Of a DNA stretch of 64,000 nt, positions 39,243 through 48,445 are shown piece by piece. The stretch is from the NCBI RefSeq assembly GCF_003990335.1, contig NZ_CP034683.1, positions 3,455,501-3,519,500 on the forward strand, in the 5' to 3' direction. Each line of letters opens with the position of its first letter. Position 1 is the stretch's first letter. The stretch is from Rheinheimera mangrovi. GTDB taxonomy: Bacteria > Pseudomonadota > Gammaproteobacteria > Enterobacterales > Alteromonadaceae. The notes beneath the pieces were generated by a model. It was given only the letters and a program-made list of their open reading frames with translations, made no database searches and was not told the DNA's origin. Made by a program: the position numbers and the translations under genes.

Positions 39243-40170
39243 CAGCACCCCCAGTTTTTTGCAAAGCCAGCCAATCCTGCACGGCCAGTTCAGACTCTGG
39301 TAAGCCCTGATAAGCAGACTGATAAATCAATAAACTACCTGCATCAGGCTCAGCCGCCAGTTGTGCCTCTGTTAAGCCCTGACGCGCTGTAGTGACAAAC
39401 AGCAGATCCAGCTCAGGCCCACCAAAAGCCAGGCAAGTTGGCTGACTGGCAGGTAAAGCGTGTAAAGCAGTTTGCTGCCCTGAAGGCGAATAACGGGCTA
39501 TCGCAGCGCCGCCCCATAAAGCGCAGAGCAGATGATCGTCCGCGTCTATGACAGCACCATCGGGCTCAGCGCCATCAGGCACGCTAGCAAAGAACTGTGG
39601 CTGTGAAGCTGTGCCTTGTTCTGCATCAAAGCCATAGCTATAAATCACTCCAGTGGGAGAATCGGCGTGATACATCAGGCTACTGTTTTTATTCCAGCAC
39701 AGACTGTTAGGTATTAATAAGTTGGAGATCACAGCATGACAACCTTGTTGGTCCAGCCGGTATAAAGTGCCGGTTTGCCCTTGATCAACTTCACGCATAG
39801 TGCCGGCCCAAAACCTGCCCTGACGGTCGATTCGACCGTCGTTCATTCTGTTACCGGACAGATGTGCTTCAGGTTTAGCTAACCAAAAGATGCCCTGACT
39901 TTCGGGCTGATACAATGCAAAACCCGACTCAAAGGCCACCAGCATCGAATAGTCAGAGCGCATGGGGTCAGCTGGGTTGAGTAAGGCAAAACAGCTGATG
40001 CGTTCTGGCAGCGGATAGGTATTTAACTGCAATGAAGGCCAAAACAACTGATACAAAAAGCGGCCATGAATATCAGTCCACCAGACCGACTGGCTAGCGA
40101 CATGCCAGACAATACCTTCACCTAATTTGTTTTTAAGCGGGATGCTGTGCAATAAGGTGAACTCGCTCAT
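39235..40170 (-). CDS. SMP-30/gluconolactonase-family L-arabinolactonase
   Basis: The 311-residue beta-propeller lactonase has metal ligands Glu in KLGEGIVW, Asn in RMNDGRID and PNSLCW, and Asp in EPDGAVID. In the pathway it would open L-arabinono-1,4-lactone to L-arabonate. ATGA overlap with the upstream permease gene shows it is part of the operon. The substrate is inferred from the neighbouring SDR and dehydratase; the family also includes glucono- and xylonolactonases. Confidence 0.88.
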   Translation of the reverse strand: MSEFTLLHSIPLKNKLGEGIVWHVASQSVWWTDIHGRFLYQLFWPSLQLNTYPLPERISCFALLNPADPMRSDYSMLVAFESGFALYQPESQGIFWLAKPEAHLSGNRMNDGRIDRQGRFWAGTMREVDQGQTGTLYRLDQQGCHAVISNLLIPNSLCWNKNSSLMYHADSPTGVIYSYGFDAEQGTASQPQFFASVPDGAEPDGAVIDADDHLLCALWGGAAIARYSPSGQQTALHALPASQPTCLAFGGPELDLLFVTTARQGLTEAQLAAEPDAGSLLIYQSAYQGLPESELAVQDWLALQKTGGADV

Positions 40171-41138
40171 GCGTGGCCTCCGGTTTTATTCTGTAATTTT
40201 TTACTCAGTAGCTTTTGCAAAGCGATAAAGAAAAACAACAAGCCACCTATGACTATTTTGCTCCACCAACTGCTTAAACTACCGTCAAAATTGATATAAG
40301 TTTGAATAAGGCCCATCAGCAATACCCCCAACACAGTGCCGATAATAAAACCGCTGCCACCTGTCAGTAAGGTACCGCCTATCACTACTGCTGCTATAGC
40401 ATCCAGCTCGACACCTACAGCTGCCAGCGCATAACCTGAGTAGGTATAAAAACTAAAAATAATACCAGCCATGGCCGCCAGCATACTGCTTGAGGCGTAC
40501 AGCAAAATAGTAGTGCGGGCCACTGGAACACCCATCAGTTGAGCGGATTGGCTATTTCCGCCTAAAGCATAGACATAAGAGCCAAAGCGACTGTAGTGAG
40601 TAAGTACCAACATCAACAGCACCAGCGCTATGGTCAGCAAAGATGTGGCACCCAGCCAGCCGCCATCCGGCAGCTCCAGGCCAAACTCGGCCACTGCATC
40701 ATAAAACGGATGTTCAATAGCCACAGACTCTTCACTCAACAGCGTTGCCACACCGCGCGCCAAAAACATACCAGCCAAAGTGACAATAAAAGGCTGCAAT
40801 TGGTAGTACTGAATTAAAGCGCCCATCCCAGCACCAAAAAGCGCAGCACAGGGCAATATCACTGCAAAAGCCAGTAGTGGATGCCACTGATAAGGCCCTA
40901 TCAATAAAGCCGCCGCCACGCCGCTTAAGGCAATCACTGAGCCGACGGACAGGTCAATGCCACCAGATAAAATCACCAGAGTCATACCCAAAGCAGTCAC
41001 CAGCAAAAAGGCATTGTCGCTAATTAAGTTAGTAACCACTCGCAGACTGGCAAAACCATCAAACTGGCTGGCACCAGCGCCAAACATCAACAACACCAGG
41101 GCAAAAGTGATCCACAAAGGTAAATAAGTGCGGGACAT
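40167..41138 (-). CDS. yjfF: Sugar ABC transporter permease, YjfF type
   Basis: This 323-residue permease of the RbsC/XylH class carries the motif ILSGGIDLSVGSVIALSGV and the loop VELDAIAAVVIGGTLLTGGSGF. It has about eight to ten hydrophobic helices. It is most like YjfF of the YtfQRT-YjfF galactofuranose importer, here probably importing arabinose or arabino-oligosaccharides. Overlaps: TGATG with the preceding permease, ATGA with the lactonase. Confidence 0.85.
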   Translation of the reverse strand: MSRTYLPLWITFALVLLMFGAGASQFDGFASLRVVTNLISDNAFLLVTALGMTLVILSGGIDLSVGSVIALSGVAAALLIGPYQWHPLLAFAVILPCAALFGAGMGALIQYYQLQPFIVTLAGMFLARGVATLLSEESVAIEHPFYDAVAEFGLELPDGGWLGATSLLTIALVLLMLVLTHYSRFGSYVYALGGNSQSAQLMGVPVARTTILLYASSSMLAAMAGIIFSFYTYSGYALAAVGVELDAIAAVVIGGTLLTGGSGFIIGTVLGVLLMGLIQTYINFDGSLSSWWSKIVIGGLLFFFIALQKLLSKKLQNKTGGHA

Positions 41139-42256
41139 CAGGCTTTACCTCCACGCGCTTTGCCAAAGCTAAACAAAGCCTTTAGCTGGTTGCGAAACAA
41201 TTCCGACTGCAACATTAGCACAAGCAATATCACTAAAGCTTTGATCAATAAGTTAAATTTGGAAGGCAAACCGCTGACCACTATGGTGGTGCTCAAAGCC
41301 TGAATAATCAGTACTCCTATCACGGCCCGAGGCAGAGAAAAACGCCCGCCCGTTAAAGCGGCTCCGCCTATCACTACAGCTAAAATGGCATCCAGTTCTA
41401 ACCATAAACCAGCGTTATTGGCATCCGAACCCTGAATATCAGCGGTGGCGATAATACCAGCCAGCGCAGCACAGCCACCGGCCAGCAAATACACTGTCAG
41501 CTTAATGCCTCTGTCATCTATGCCTAAATAACGGCTGGCTTTGGCATTACAGCCTACAGCTTCGATAAATAAGCCTAAAGCGGTGCGTCGCAATAGCAAC
41601 TGCATAATCAGCAGCGCCAGCAATACCAGCCAGACAGGCACAGGCAAGCCTAAAAAGGAGCCTGAGCCTAAAGCGGCAAAGTCAGGGTTCTGAAAGGTGA
41701 CAATCTGGCCCTGGTTTAATAGCTGCGCCACACCACGACCCGCCACCATCAAGACTAAAGTCGCCACTATGGGCTGAATACCGAGATAGCTGACCATAAA
41801 GCCATTCACCAGTCCACAAGCTAAACCTGTCAGTACAGCCAGGCCTATCACAGTCGGAATAGACCAGTCACCCAGCACTAATAAGTTAGCGCACACTGCG
41901 CCGCAAATAGCCATCACAGCACCAACCGACAAGTCAATGCCACCTGTGGCTATCACTAAACTCATGCCGATGGCCAGCAAAGCCACAGGCGCACTGCGGT
42001 TTACAATATCAATCAAAGGCCCATACAAACGACCATCCTGCCATTGCAGTGAAAAAAACTGTGGGTCCAGCAGCAGATTCACCAGCAATAACAAGGCTAA
42101 AGCCACTAAAGGATAGAGGTATAAGCTGAATTTATGCGCCGACTGGCCAGGGCTATAACGCGCCTGGCGGGCAGCCTTGAGTTGCTCCGCATTGGATTGC
42201 CCGGCGTTTTGGTGTTCAGGTTGGCTTGAGTTCAAAATTACTCCTTCGGTCGTCAT
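41138..42256 (-). CDS. ytfT: Sugar ABC transporter permease, YtfT type
   Basis: This 372-residue permease has the family motif IATGGIDLSVGAVMAICGA and ELDAILAVVIGGAALTGG. The N-terminal 40 residues are hydrophilic and precede the first helix. It pairs with the YjfF-type permease to form a heterodimeric membrane core. The ATG overlaps the stop of the ATPase gene. Confidence 0.85.
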   Translation of the reverse strand: MTTEGVILNSSQPEHQNAGQSNAEQLKAARQARYSPGQSAHKFSLYLYPLVALALLLLVNLLLDPQFFSLQWQDGRLYGPLIDIVNRSAPVALLAIGMSLVIATGGIDLSVGAVMAICGAVCANLLVLGDWSIPTVIGLAVLTGLACGLVNGFMVSYLGIQPIVATLVLMVAGRGVAQLLNQGQIVTFQNPDFAALGSGSFLGLPVPVWLVLLALLIMQLLLRRTALGLFIEAVGCNAKASRYLGIDDRGIKLTVYLLAGGCAALAGIIATADIQGSDANNAGLWLELDAILAVVIGGAALTGGRFSLPRAVIGVLIIQALSTTIVVSGLPSKFNLLIKALVILLVLMLQSELFRNQLKALFSFGKARGGKA

Positions 42257-43788
42257 ACACTGGCTCCCGCTATTGCAGCCATAATGCGATCTGGATCCAG
42301 ATCCTCACCGCTGAGTTCTGCTACTTTTTTGCGGTCACGCATGACCACAATTTTGCTGGAAAAGGCGGTGAGTTCTTCCAACTCGGATGACGTTACCAAT
42401 AAAGACATCCCCTGCTGACAAAGCTGACGGATCAGCTGCAGTATTTCAGCATGAGCACCAATGTCGATACCGCGGGTTGGCTCGTCTAGTAACAACAACT
42501 GAGGCTCTACCGCCAGCCAGCGTGCCAGAATCACCTTTTGCTGATTACCGCCACTGAGCTGACCTATGGCTTTGTCGGCGTCCGGTGTGGCAATTTGTAG
42601 TTTATCAATATAAAAATCAGCCAGTTGCTGCTGTTTCTTTTTCGAAATTACCCGCCACCAACCTAGTTTGGCCTGCAGCGCTAAGCTGATATTTTCGCGG
42701 ATGGATAAAGGCGCAATCATGCCCTGGGATTTACGATCCTCAGGACAAAGCGCAATACCAAGGGCTATGGCTTGTGCCGGATTATTCAGTTTAATGGGCT
42801 TACCTGCAAAACTTAAAGTGCCACTATCGACTTGATCCAAACCAAATAGCAGACGACAAATTTCAGTACGACCTGAACCTAATAAACCCGCTAAACCCAC
42901 AGCCTGGCCCGCAGGTAAATCCAGATCCAGCTGCTGCACAGACTGGCCAGAATTTAACTGCCGCGCTGTTAAAATAGATTCTGACTGCTCCACTGCCAGA
43001 CAAGGCGCCTGATGACGCTGCTGACATAGTTCTTTGCCGAGCATAGCGGCAATGAGTTCAGCTTTATTTAAGCTGGCCGTCTGGTATTCACCGACAAAAC
43101 AGCCGTTACGCATGACCGTAATGCGGTCGCTGATTTGATACACCTGATCCAAAAAGTGGGTAATAAAAACTATGGCCACCCCTTGTTGTTTCAACTGGCG
43201 TAGCACCAGAAACAAATTTTGGACTTCGTCGGCATCCAGACTAGCCGTGGGTTCATCCAGCACCAGCACTTTGGTGCAAGCCGCGCCACGTTTCGGGGCT
43301 ATGCCTCTGGCTATAGCCACCAGTTGCTGCACTGCGACAGAAAACTCAGACAGAGGGGCTGTGACATCAATAGCCAGGCCAAAAGTACGTAGTAATTGCC
43401 TGGCCTGCTCTGCCATGGCTTTTTTATCTATCAGGCCAAAACGCTTAGGTTCTGAACCTAAAAACAGGTTATGGGCTACAGATAAATTCGGCAGTAAATT
43501 CACTTCCTGATACACAGTGCTGATGCCAGCTTTCTGCGCATCTTTAGGTGAATCAAAACTTTGAGCTGTTGAATCCAACAGCATCTCGCCAGCATCTTTT
43601 TGCAGCACGCCGGTCATCACTTTGACTAAAGTGGATTTACCGGCGCCATTTTCACCCAATAAGGCATGCACTTCACCGGCATATAAACTCAACTGAGCTT
43701 GCTGTAGTGCTTTTACACCGGGGAAATTTTTATCGATCTGCCGCAGTTGCAGCACTGGCAGGGCGCTGCTGTTGTTCTGTTCTGACAT
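42253..43788 (-). CDS. ytfR: Sugar ABC transporter ATPase, YtfR/AraG type
   Basis: A 511-residue double ABC ATPase. The first half has Walker A GENGAGKST, a Walker B strand ending LVLDEPTASLD and signature-like VAVQQLVAIARGI. The second half has a modified Walker A GLLGSGRTE and signature LSGGNQQKVILARWL with LLLDEPTRGID. This is the normal layout for pentose/hexose importers. CAGGAG precedes the start. Confidence 0.9.
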   Translation of the reverse strand: MSEQNNSSALPVLQLRQIDKNFPGVKALQQAQLSLYAGEVHALLGENGAGKSTLVKVMTGVLQKDAGEMLLDSTAQSFDSPKDAQKAGISTVYQEVNLLPNLSVAHNLFLGSEPKRFGLIDKKAMAEQARQLLRTFGLAIDVTAPLSEFSVAVQQLVAIARGIAPKRGAACTKVLVLDEPTASLDADEVQNLFLVLRQLKQQGVAIVFITHFLDQVYQISDRITVMRNGCFVGEYQTASLNKAELIAAMLGKELCQQRHQAPCLAVEQSESILTARQLNSGQSVQQLDLDLPAGQAVGLAGLLGSGRTEICRLLFGLDQVDSGTLSFAGKPIKLNNPAQAIALGIALCPEDRKSQGMIAPLSIRENISLALQAKLGWWRVISKKKQQQLADFYIDKLQIATPDADKAIGQLSGGNQQKVILARWLAVEPQLLLLDEPTRGIDIGAHAEILQLIRQLCQQGMSLLVTSSELEELTAFSSKIVVMRDRKKVAELSGEDLDPDRIMAAIAGASV

Positions 43789-43835
43789 CAGGCTCTCCTG
43801 AAGGCCAGCCGTATTGGCTGGCGCTACAAAATAAA

Positions 43836-44783
43836 TTAGTTCAGGCGTCTTTTTTCATACTCAGCGGCAGCCGTATCCTGCAGGAATAAATCTCCTGTGG
43901 TGCTGATCAATTTGGCTGTGTCTTTTTTTCCTTTCAGATAAGCTTCAATCACATCAAAAGCCGGGCCACCTAAATGTGGATTCAGCTCTACAGTGGCATT
44001 GGCATCACCGTCCGCCATAGCTTTGAAATAATCCGGCACACCGTCTACCGAGACCACCAGCAGGTCTTTGCCTGGTTTCAGGCCGGCTTCTTTAATGGCC
44101 TGAATAGCGCCTAAAGCCATTTCATCGTTATGAGCCCAGAGTGCACAAATGCCTTTGCCACCCTGCTCCGCTTTTAACAGCGACTCCATCACTTCTTTGC
44201 CTTTGGCGCGGGTAAATTCTGCGGTTTGACTGCGGACAATTTTAGCTTGCGGGTGTTTTGCCAGCACTTCGTTAAAACCTTTGGCTCTGTCTATGGCAGC
44301 CGTAGCTCCTACTGTGCCTTGTAACTCGATGATATTGCATTGCTGCTGGGCCTGGGGTTGGCTCAATAGCCAGTTGGCCGCCTTACGACCTTCTTCGACA
44401 AAGTCAGAGGCAATGCGGGTCACAAATAACGACTCGTCCTGTACCTGCACATTACGGTCTACTATTACCACAGGAATACGGGCACGTTTGGCTTCTTTCA
44501 ACACTGGAGTCCAGCCGGTTTCGACTACTGGGGCTATGATAATGGCGTCCACGCCCTGCGCAATAAAACTGCGCACAGCTTTGATTTGGTTTTCCTGTTT
44601 TTGCTGCGCATCTGAAAATTTCAGATCGATGCCGCGTTTTTTCGCTTCAGCTTTCACTGATTCAGAAAAACTGGTACGCCAGCCGCTTTCTGACCCCACC
44701 TGAGCAAAACCTATAGTGGTGGCAAAACTGCTGTGACAAACTAAACACAGGCCAAGACCTGCAACTAGAGATTTGATCTTCAT
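43836..44783 (-). CDS. ytfQ: Sugar ABC transporter periplasmic binding protein, YtfQ type
   Basis: The 315-residue type I binding protein has a signal peptide and a YtfQ-like mature start, TIGFAQVGSESGWRTSFSES, followed by ENQIKAVRSFIAQGVDAIII and ELQGTVGATAAIDRAKGF. The ATG at 44783 has AAGGGGAG seven bases upstream; the earlier in-frame start has none. It precedes the ATPase and permease genes. In this context the ligand is probably a furanose or arabinose unit. Confidence 0.9.
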   Translation of the reverse strand: MKIKSLVAGLGLCLVCHSSFATTIGFAQVGSESGWRTSFSESVKAEAKKRGIDLKFSDAQQKQENQIKAVRSFIAQGVDAIIIAPVVETGWTPVLKEAKRARIPVVIVDRNVQVQDESLFVTRIASDFVEEGRKAANWLLSQPQAQQQCNIIELQGTVGATAAIDRAKGFNEVLAKHPQAKIVRSQTAEFTRAKGKEVMESLLKAEQGGKGICALWAHNDEMALGAIQAIKEAGLKPGKDLLVVSVDGVPDYFKAMADGDANATVELNPHLGGPAFDVIEAYLKGKKDTAKLISTTGDLFLQDTAAAEYEKRRLN

Positions 44784-44883
44784 ACGTCGACTCCCCTTGT
44801 CTACTGACAGACCCATATAATATTTTTAAATGGCAGGCCTGCTGTGATTGAATTCTGTATTTATAAACTGTTGTTAGAAAACC

Positions 44884-45930
44884 TTAGCTATACCCCAATA
44901 CAAAACGGCTGCACTGCCGGTATAACTGCCCTGCTTTCAGCAAAGCTGTTGGAAAATTTGCTTTATTGACCGCATTTGGGTAGCCATGAGGCTCAAGACA
45001 TAAAGCCGCGTATTTCTCTATTGGCTTGCCTTGGTTACCTACTATGCTGCCATCGAGAAAATTGCCACTATAAAACTGAATACCAGGTTGATCAGTAAAC
45101 AACTGCAGAGTACGACCTGAAACAGCATCCCGTACTAAAGCCGCTGCTCTGTTCTGATCACGATCTTTATTCAATACAAAATAATGGTCATAGCCGTTTT
45201 CAAGCAATCCAATATCCTTGCCTATCCGCTTGCCTGCTTTAAAATCAAAAGCACCGGCTGCCGGCACTAACTCGCCTGTGGGCACCAGTTGTTTATCCAA
45301 CGCCAGAACAAAGTCAGCATCCAGCTGCAATTGCTGTTCAAGTACAGTGTTTTGACCTACTCCGCCAATAGCCCAATAGGCATGATTGGTCAGACTGACC
45401 GGAGTGTCTTTATCTGACACAGCGCTGTATTCCAGCACCAATTCATGATGCGCCAGCAAGGTGTAACACAGCTGCACATCCAACTGCCCAGGGAAACCTT
45501 GATCGCCCTCTAAGCTGGTGATACGAAAAGTGACACTGACTCTGTCTTTTTGCTGGTCTATATCAAAATCCCAGAAGCGACTGCCTAAACCATCAGGGCC
45601 ACCATGCAATTGATTGGGCCCTTCATTGGCAAGCAAAGACAGCACCTGGCCTTTGTGCATATAAGCGGCAGCACCAATGCGGTTCGCCACGCGACCTATA
45701 GTCACCGCAAAATAATAAGGATTGCGGGCGAATTGGCCCGGGTCCTGATAATTTTGCAGAAGCTCTACAGCCTTGTTTGTTAAAGGCTCTGGCATCAACA
45801 CTGACCATAAACCCGCGCCCAAATTACTTAAGGTCACACAGAGTCCTGCAGGATTAGTCAGCTTAATCAGCTGCAAGGGCCGCTTTAACGCAGCCACCTG
45901 CACAGTGTCGGTAGTGACGACAAAGCCCAT
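44884..45930 (-). CDS. galM: Aldose 1-epimerase (mutarotase)
   Basis: The 348-residue GalM-family enzyme equilibrates sugar anomers. NRIGAAAYMHKG, NQLHGGPDGLGSRFWD, the catalytic His in SLTNHAYW and Glu in LCLEPHGYPNAVNKANFP are all present. I start it at the ATG at 45930, which follows the dehydrogenase stop directly (TAACATG), not at the TTG inside that gene. It would supply the beta-anomer for the arabinose dehydrogenase. Confidence 0.9.
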   Translation of the reverse strand: MGFVVTTDTVQVAALKRPLQLIKLTNPAGLCVTLSNLGAGLWSVLMPEPLTNKAVELLQNYQDPGQFARNPYYFAVTIGRVANRIGAAAYMHKGQVLSLLANEGPNQLHGGPDGLGSRFWDFDIDQQKDRVSVTFRITSLEGDQGFPGQLDVQLCYTLLAHHELVLEYSAVSDKDTPVSLTNHAYWAIGGVGQNTVLEQQLQLDADFVLALDKQLVPTGELVPAAGAFDFKAGKRIGKDIGLLENGYDHYFVLNKDRDQNRAAALVRDAVSGRTLQLFTDQPGIQFYSGNFLDGSIVGNQGKPIEKYAALCLEPHGYPNAVNKANFPTALLKAGQLYRQCSRFVLGYS

Positions 45931-45931
45931 G

Positions 45932-47530
45932 TTAAGCGTCAACCGCTGCGTTGGTTTTTACGCCATTCACCAGACGAGGCAAGCCCCATGGATTGGCGTT
46001 TTGCAGCTCTGGTGGCAATAACTCTGCCGGGTAATTCTGGAAGCAAATAGGACGGACAAAACGGGCGATAGAGGCCGTACCTACCGACGTAAAACGGGCA
46101 TCAGTGGCCGCAGGGAAAGGCCCGCCATGCATCATGGCATCACAAACTTCCACACCAGTCGGGAAGTTATTGACCACCAGACGGCCTACTTTTTGGCGCA
46201 GCAGGCTGATAAGTTCGGCCTGAGTGGCAAGTTCTGCTGCTGTGGCCTGTAAAGTACCAGTCAGTTGACCTTTTAAAGTCCGCACTACGGCGAGTAATTG
46301 TGCCTGATCGGCACAGCTCACCAGCACAGAGACATGACCAAAGACTTCTTCCTGCAAATGTGGATTGGCTAAAAAGGCTTCGGCTGTGACTTTAAAGAGT
46401 TGAGCCTGAGTGCAGAAGCCTGCTTTATCGCCCACAGCTTCACCACTGCCAACCAGCTCAACACCGGATTGAGCGGCCAAATGCGCTGTCCCCTTTTGAT
46501 AAGCCGCAGCTATGCCTTCATTCAGCATGACACCAGCTGGTACTTTGGCTAAAGCAGCGGATGCAGCAGCACAGAACCTGTCCAGCGCTGGGCTTTGAAT
46601 CGCCACAGCCACACCAGGATTGACGCAAAACTGGCCCACCCCCAAAGTTAAAGAACCAACAAAACCAGCTGCTATCCCTTCGGCATTTTGATCCAGTGCT
46701 TGTGGCAACAGCACCACAGGGTTGACGCTACCCATTTCAGCAAACACAGGTATAGGTTCAGGTCTGTTATTGGCTAGCTGAAACAGCGCCATGCCCCCAG
46801 CTAAAGAGCCGGTAAAACCTACAGCTTTTACTTCTGGCGCAACCACCAGTTCAGAACCTACTTCTCGACCAGAACCCATGATCAGAGAGAATACGCCAGC
46901 AGGTAAACCGGCTTTTTGCACAGCTTTATGTAAAGCACGTGCGACCAGCTCACAAGTTCCGGGGTGTGAGTTATGACCTTTGACTATGACAGGGCACCCC
47001 GCAGCTAAAGCAGCAGCTGTATCACCACCAGCCACAGAAAAGGCCAGAGGAAAGTTACTGGCACCAAATACCACTACAGGGCCTATCGGCTGATTGGTAT
47101 AACGCAAGTCAGGACGAGGTAAAGGCTGACGTTCAGGCAAGGCTGTATCAATACGAATATTCAGGTATTCACCAGAGCGGATAGAAGATGCAAATAAACG
47201 CAGCTGATTGACAGTGCGGGCACGTTCGCCTTCACCACGGGCTTTTGGATAACCTGTTTCCAATGCAACACGCTCTGGCAATACATCACCCAAAGCCATA
47301 ATTTCATCGGCGCACAATTCTAAAAAGGCGGCACGCTGTTCAAGTGTCGTAGCCGCAAAAACCGGTGCAGCTGCTGCAGCGGCAGCCACAGCCTGATGCA
47401 CCTGAGTTTTGCTGGCATAACTCATCACAGGTTCAATAAAAGCTGCAGCAGCTGGGTTGACCGCCTGGTACTGACCCGCTTCGCCTTGCACCCATTGCCC
47501 GTTAATCAGTTGTTGGCCTGTAATCATCAT
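45932..47530 (-). CDS. 2,5-dioxovalerate (alpha-ketoglutarate semialdehyde) dehydrogenase
   Basis: The 532-residue aldehyde dehydrogenase closes the oxidative arabinose route by making 2-oxoglutarate. The cofactor region is GPVVVFGASNFPLAFSVAGG, the general base Glu lies in FAEMGSVNPVV and the nucleophilic Cys in GQFCVNPGV. The long C-terminal part resembles the KGSA dehydrogenase class found with ArabDH/dehydratase clusters. I start at the ATG at 47530, with AAGGG seven bases upstream; the open frame further upstream runs antisense into no known domain and is not coding. Confidence 0.88.
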   Translation of the reverse strand: MMITGQQLINGQWVQGEAGQYQAVNPAAAAFIEPVMSYASKTQVHQAVAAAAAAAPVFAATTLEQRAAFLELCADEIMALGDVLPERVALETGYPKARGEGERARTVNQLRLFASSIRSGEYLNIRIDTALPERQPLPRPDLRYTNQPIGPVVVFGASNFPLAFSVAGGDTAAALAAGCPVIVKGHNSHPGTCELVARALHKAVQKAGLPAGVFSLIMGSGREVGSELVVAPEVKAVGFTGSLAGGMALFQLANNRPEPIPVFAEMGSVNPVVLLPQALDQNAEGIAAGFVGSLTLGVGQFCVNPGVAVAIQSPALDRFCAAASAALAKVPAGVMLNEGIAAAYQKGTAHLAAQSGVELVGSGEAVGDKAGFCTQAQLFKVTAEAFLANPHLQEEVFGHVSVLVSCADQAQLLAVVRTLKGQLTGTLQATAAELATQAELISLLRQKVGRLVVNNFPTGVEVCDAMMHGGPFPAATDARFTSVGTASIARFVRPICFQNYPAELLPPELQNANPWGLPRLVNGVKTNAAVDA

Positions 47531-47603
47531 TGCTAAACCCTTGTTTACTCTTAAGTCATAAAAAGTGGTGGTAAAAAAAGCGGCTGAAACACTGCGTAAG
47601 CAA

Positions 47604-48374
47604 TTAAATCCAGCCACCGTCCACAATAAAGTTTTGTGCAGTACACAATTTGCTGTCGTCGGAAGCCAAAAACAGCGCCATAGCTGCCACATCTTCCGGC
47701 ATAAGGCTGTCTTTGACGCATTGATTTTTTTCAATATCCCGTGCTGTTTCTTCGTTCACCCAAAACTTCAACTGACGTTCTGTCATCACCCAGCCCGGTG
47801 TTAAGGTATTGACGCGGATTTTATCCGGCCCCAGATCCCGGGCTAAACCCCGGGTTAACCCCAACACAGCGGCTTTAGAACTGGTGTAACCCGGCATGCC
47901 GCCCTGACTTTCATACCAGCTCATTGAGCCTAAGTTGATAATGGAGCCGCCCCCCAGTTGCTTCATCTGTGGATAGACAGCCTGAATAGCAAAAAACTGG
48001 TGACGTAAATTGATGTTAACCCTCTGGTCCCAATATTCCGGTGTCACTTCAAGGAAGTTATGTCGGGTATCGCTGGCTGCGTTATTGATTAATACACCGA
48101 TAGCACCAAGCTGTTGTTTAACCTCTTCTATTACCTGCTTTAAATCATCAATATTCAGCAAGTCACAGGCATAAAACTTTAGCCGGGCCTCTGGGTATTT
48201 TGCTGTTAAATTAGCCACTAAGGCCTTAGATTCAGTTTCTAAAATATCAACGAAAGCTACTTTAGCGCCCTGATCGATAAAAGCTTCGACCAGACAAGCA
48301 CCAATGCCTGAACCACCGCCACTGATAAATACTGTCTTACCTTTCAGGCTGGGGTAGTGATTGGTTAAATTCAT
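47604..48374 (-). CDS. SDR-family L-arabinose 1-dehydrogenase
   Basis: The 256-residue classical SDR has the cofactor loop SGGGSGIG, NNAA, the Ser in NLGSMSWYES, and catalytic Tyr-x3-Lys in YTSSK. It most resembles SDR-type pentose 1-dehydrogenases (xylose or arabinose), which form the 1,4-lactone with NAD(P)+. The start at 48374 has GAGG seven bases upstream. In the operon between the dehydratase and the semialdehyde dehydrogenase it is the predicted first pathway step. Confidence 0.85.
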   Translation of the reverse strand: MNLTNHYPSLKGKTVFISGGGSGIGACLVEAFIDQGAKVAFVDILETESKALVANLTAKYPEARLKFYACDLLNIDDLKQVIEEVKQQLGAIGVLINNAASDTRHNFLEVTPEYWDQRVNINLRHQFFAIQAVYPQMKQLGGGSIINLGSMSWYESQGGMPGYTSSKAAVLGLTRGLARDLGPDKIRVNTLTPGWVMTERQLKFWVNEETARDIEKNQCVKDSLMPEDVAAMALFLASDDSKLCTAQNFIVDGGWI

Positions 48375-48445
48375 TCTGTTGCCTCGTATAAAATAGCCTG
48401 TCAGGCTGGCACCACCCACCTGACAGGCTTGGCCTAATGCCTAAA

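Noticed and set aside
45932..47734. Longer 600-residue frame for the semialdehyde dehydrogenase
   Set aside because: The extra N-terminal 68 codons overlap the SDR gene end in another frame, lack homology, and the ATG at 47530 has a good ribosome site and fits the family.
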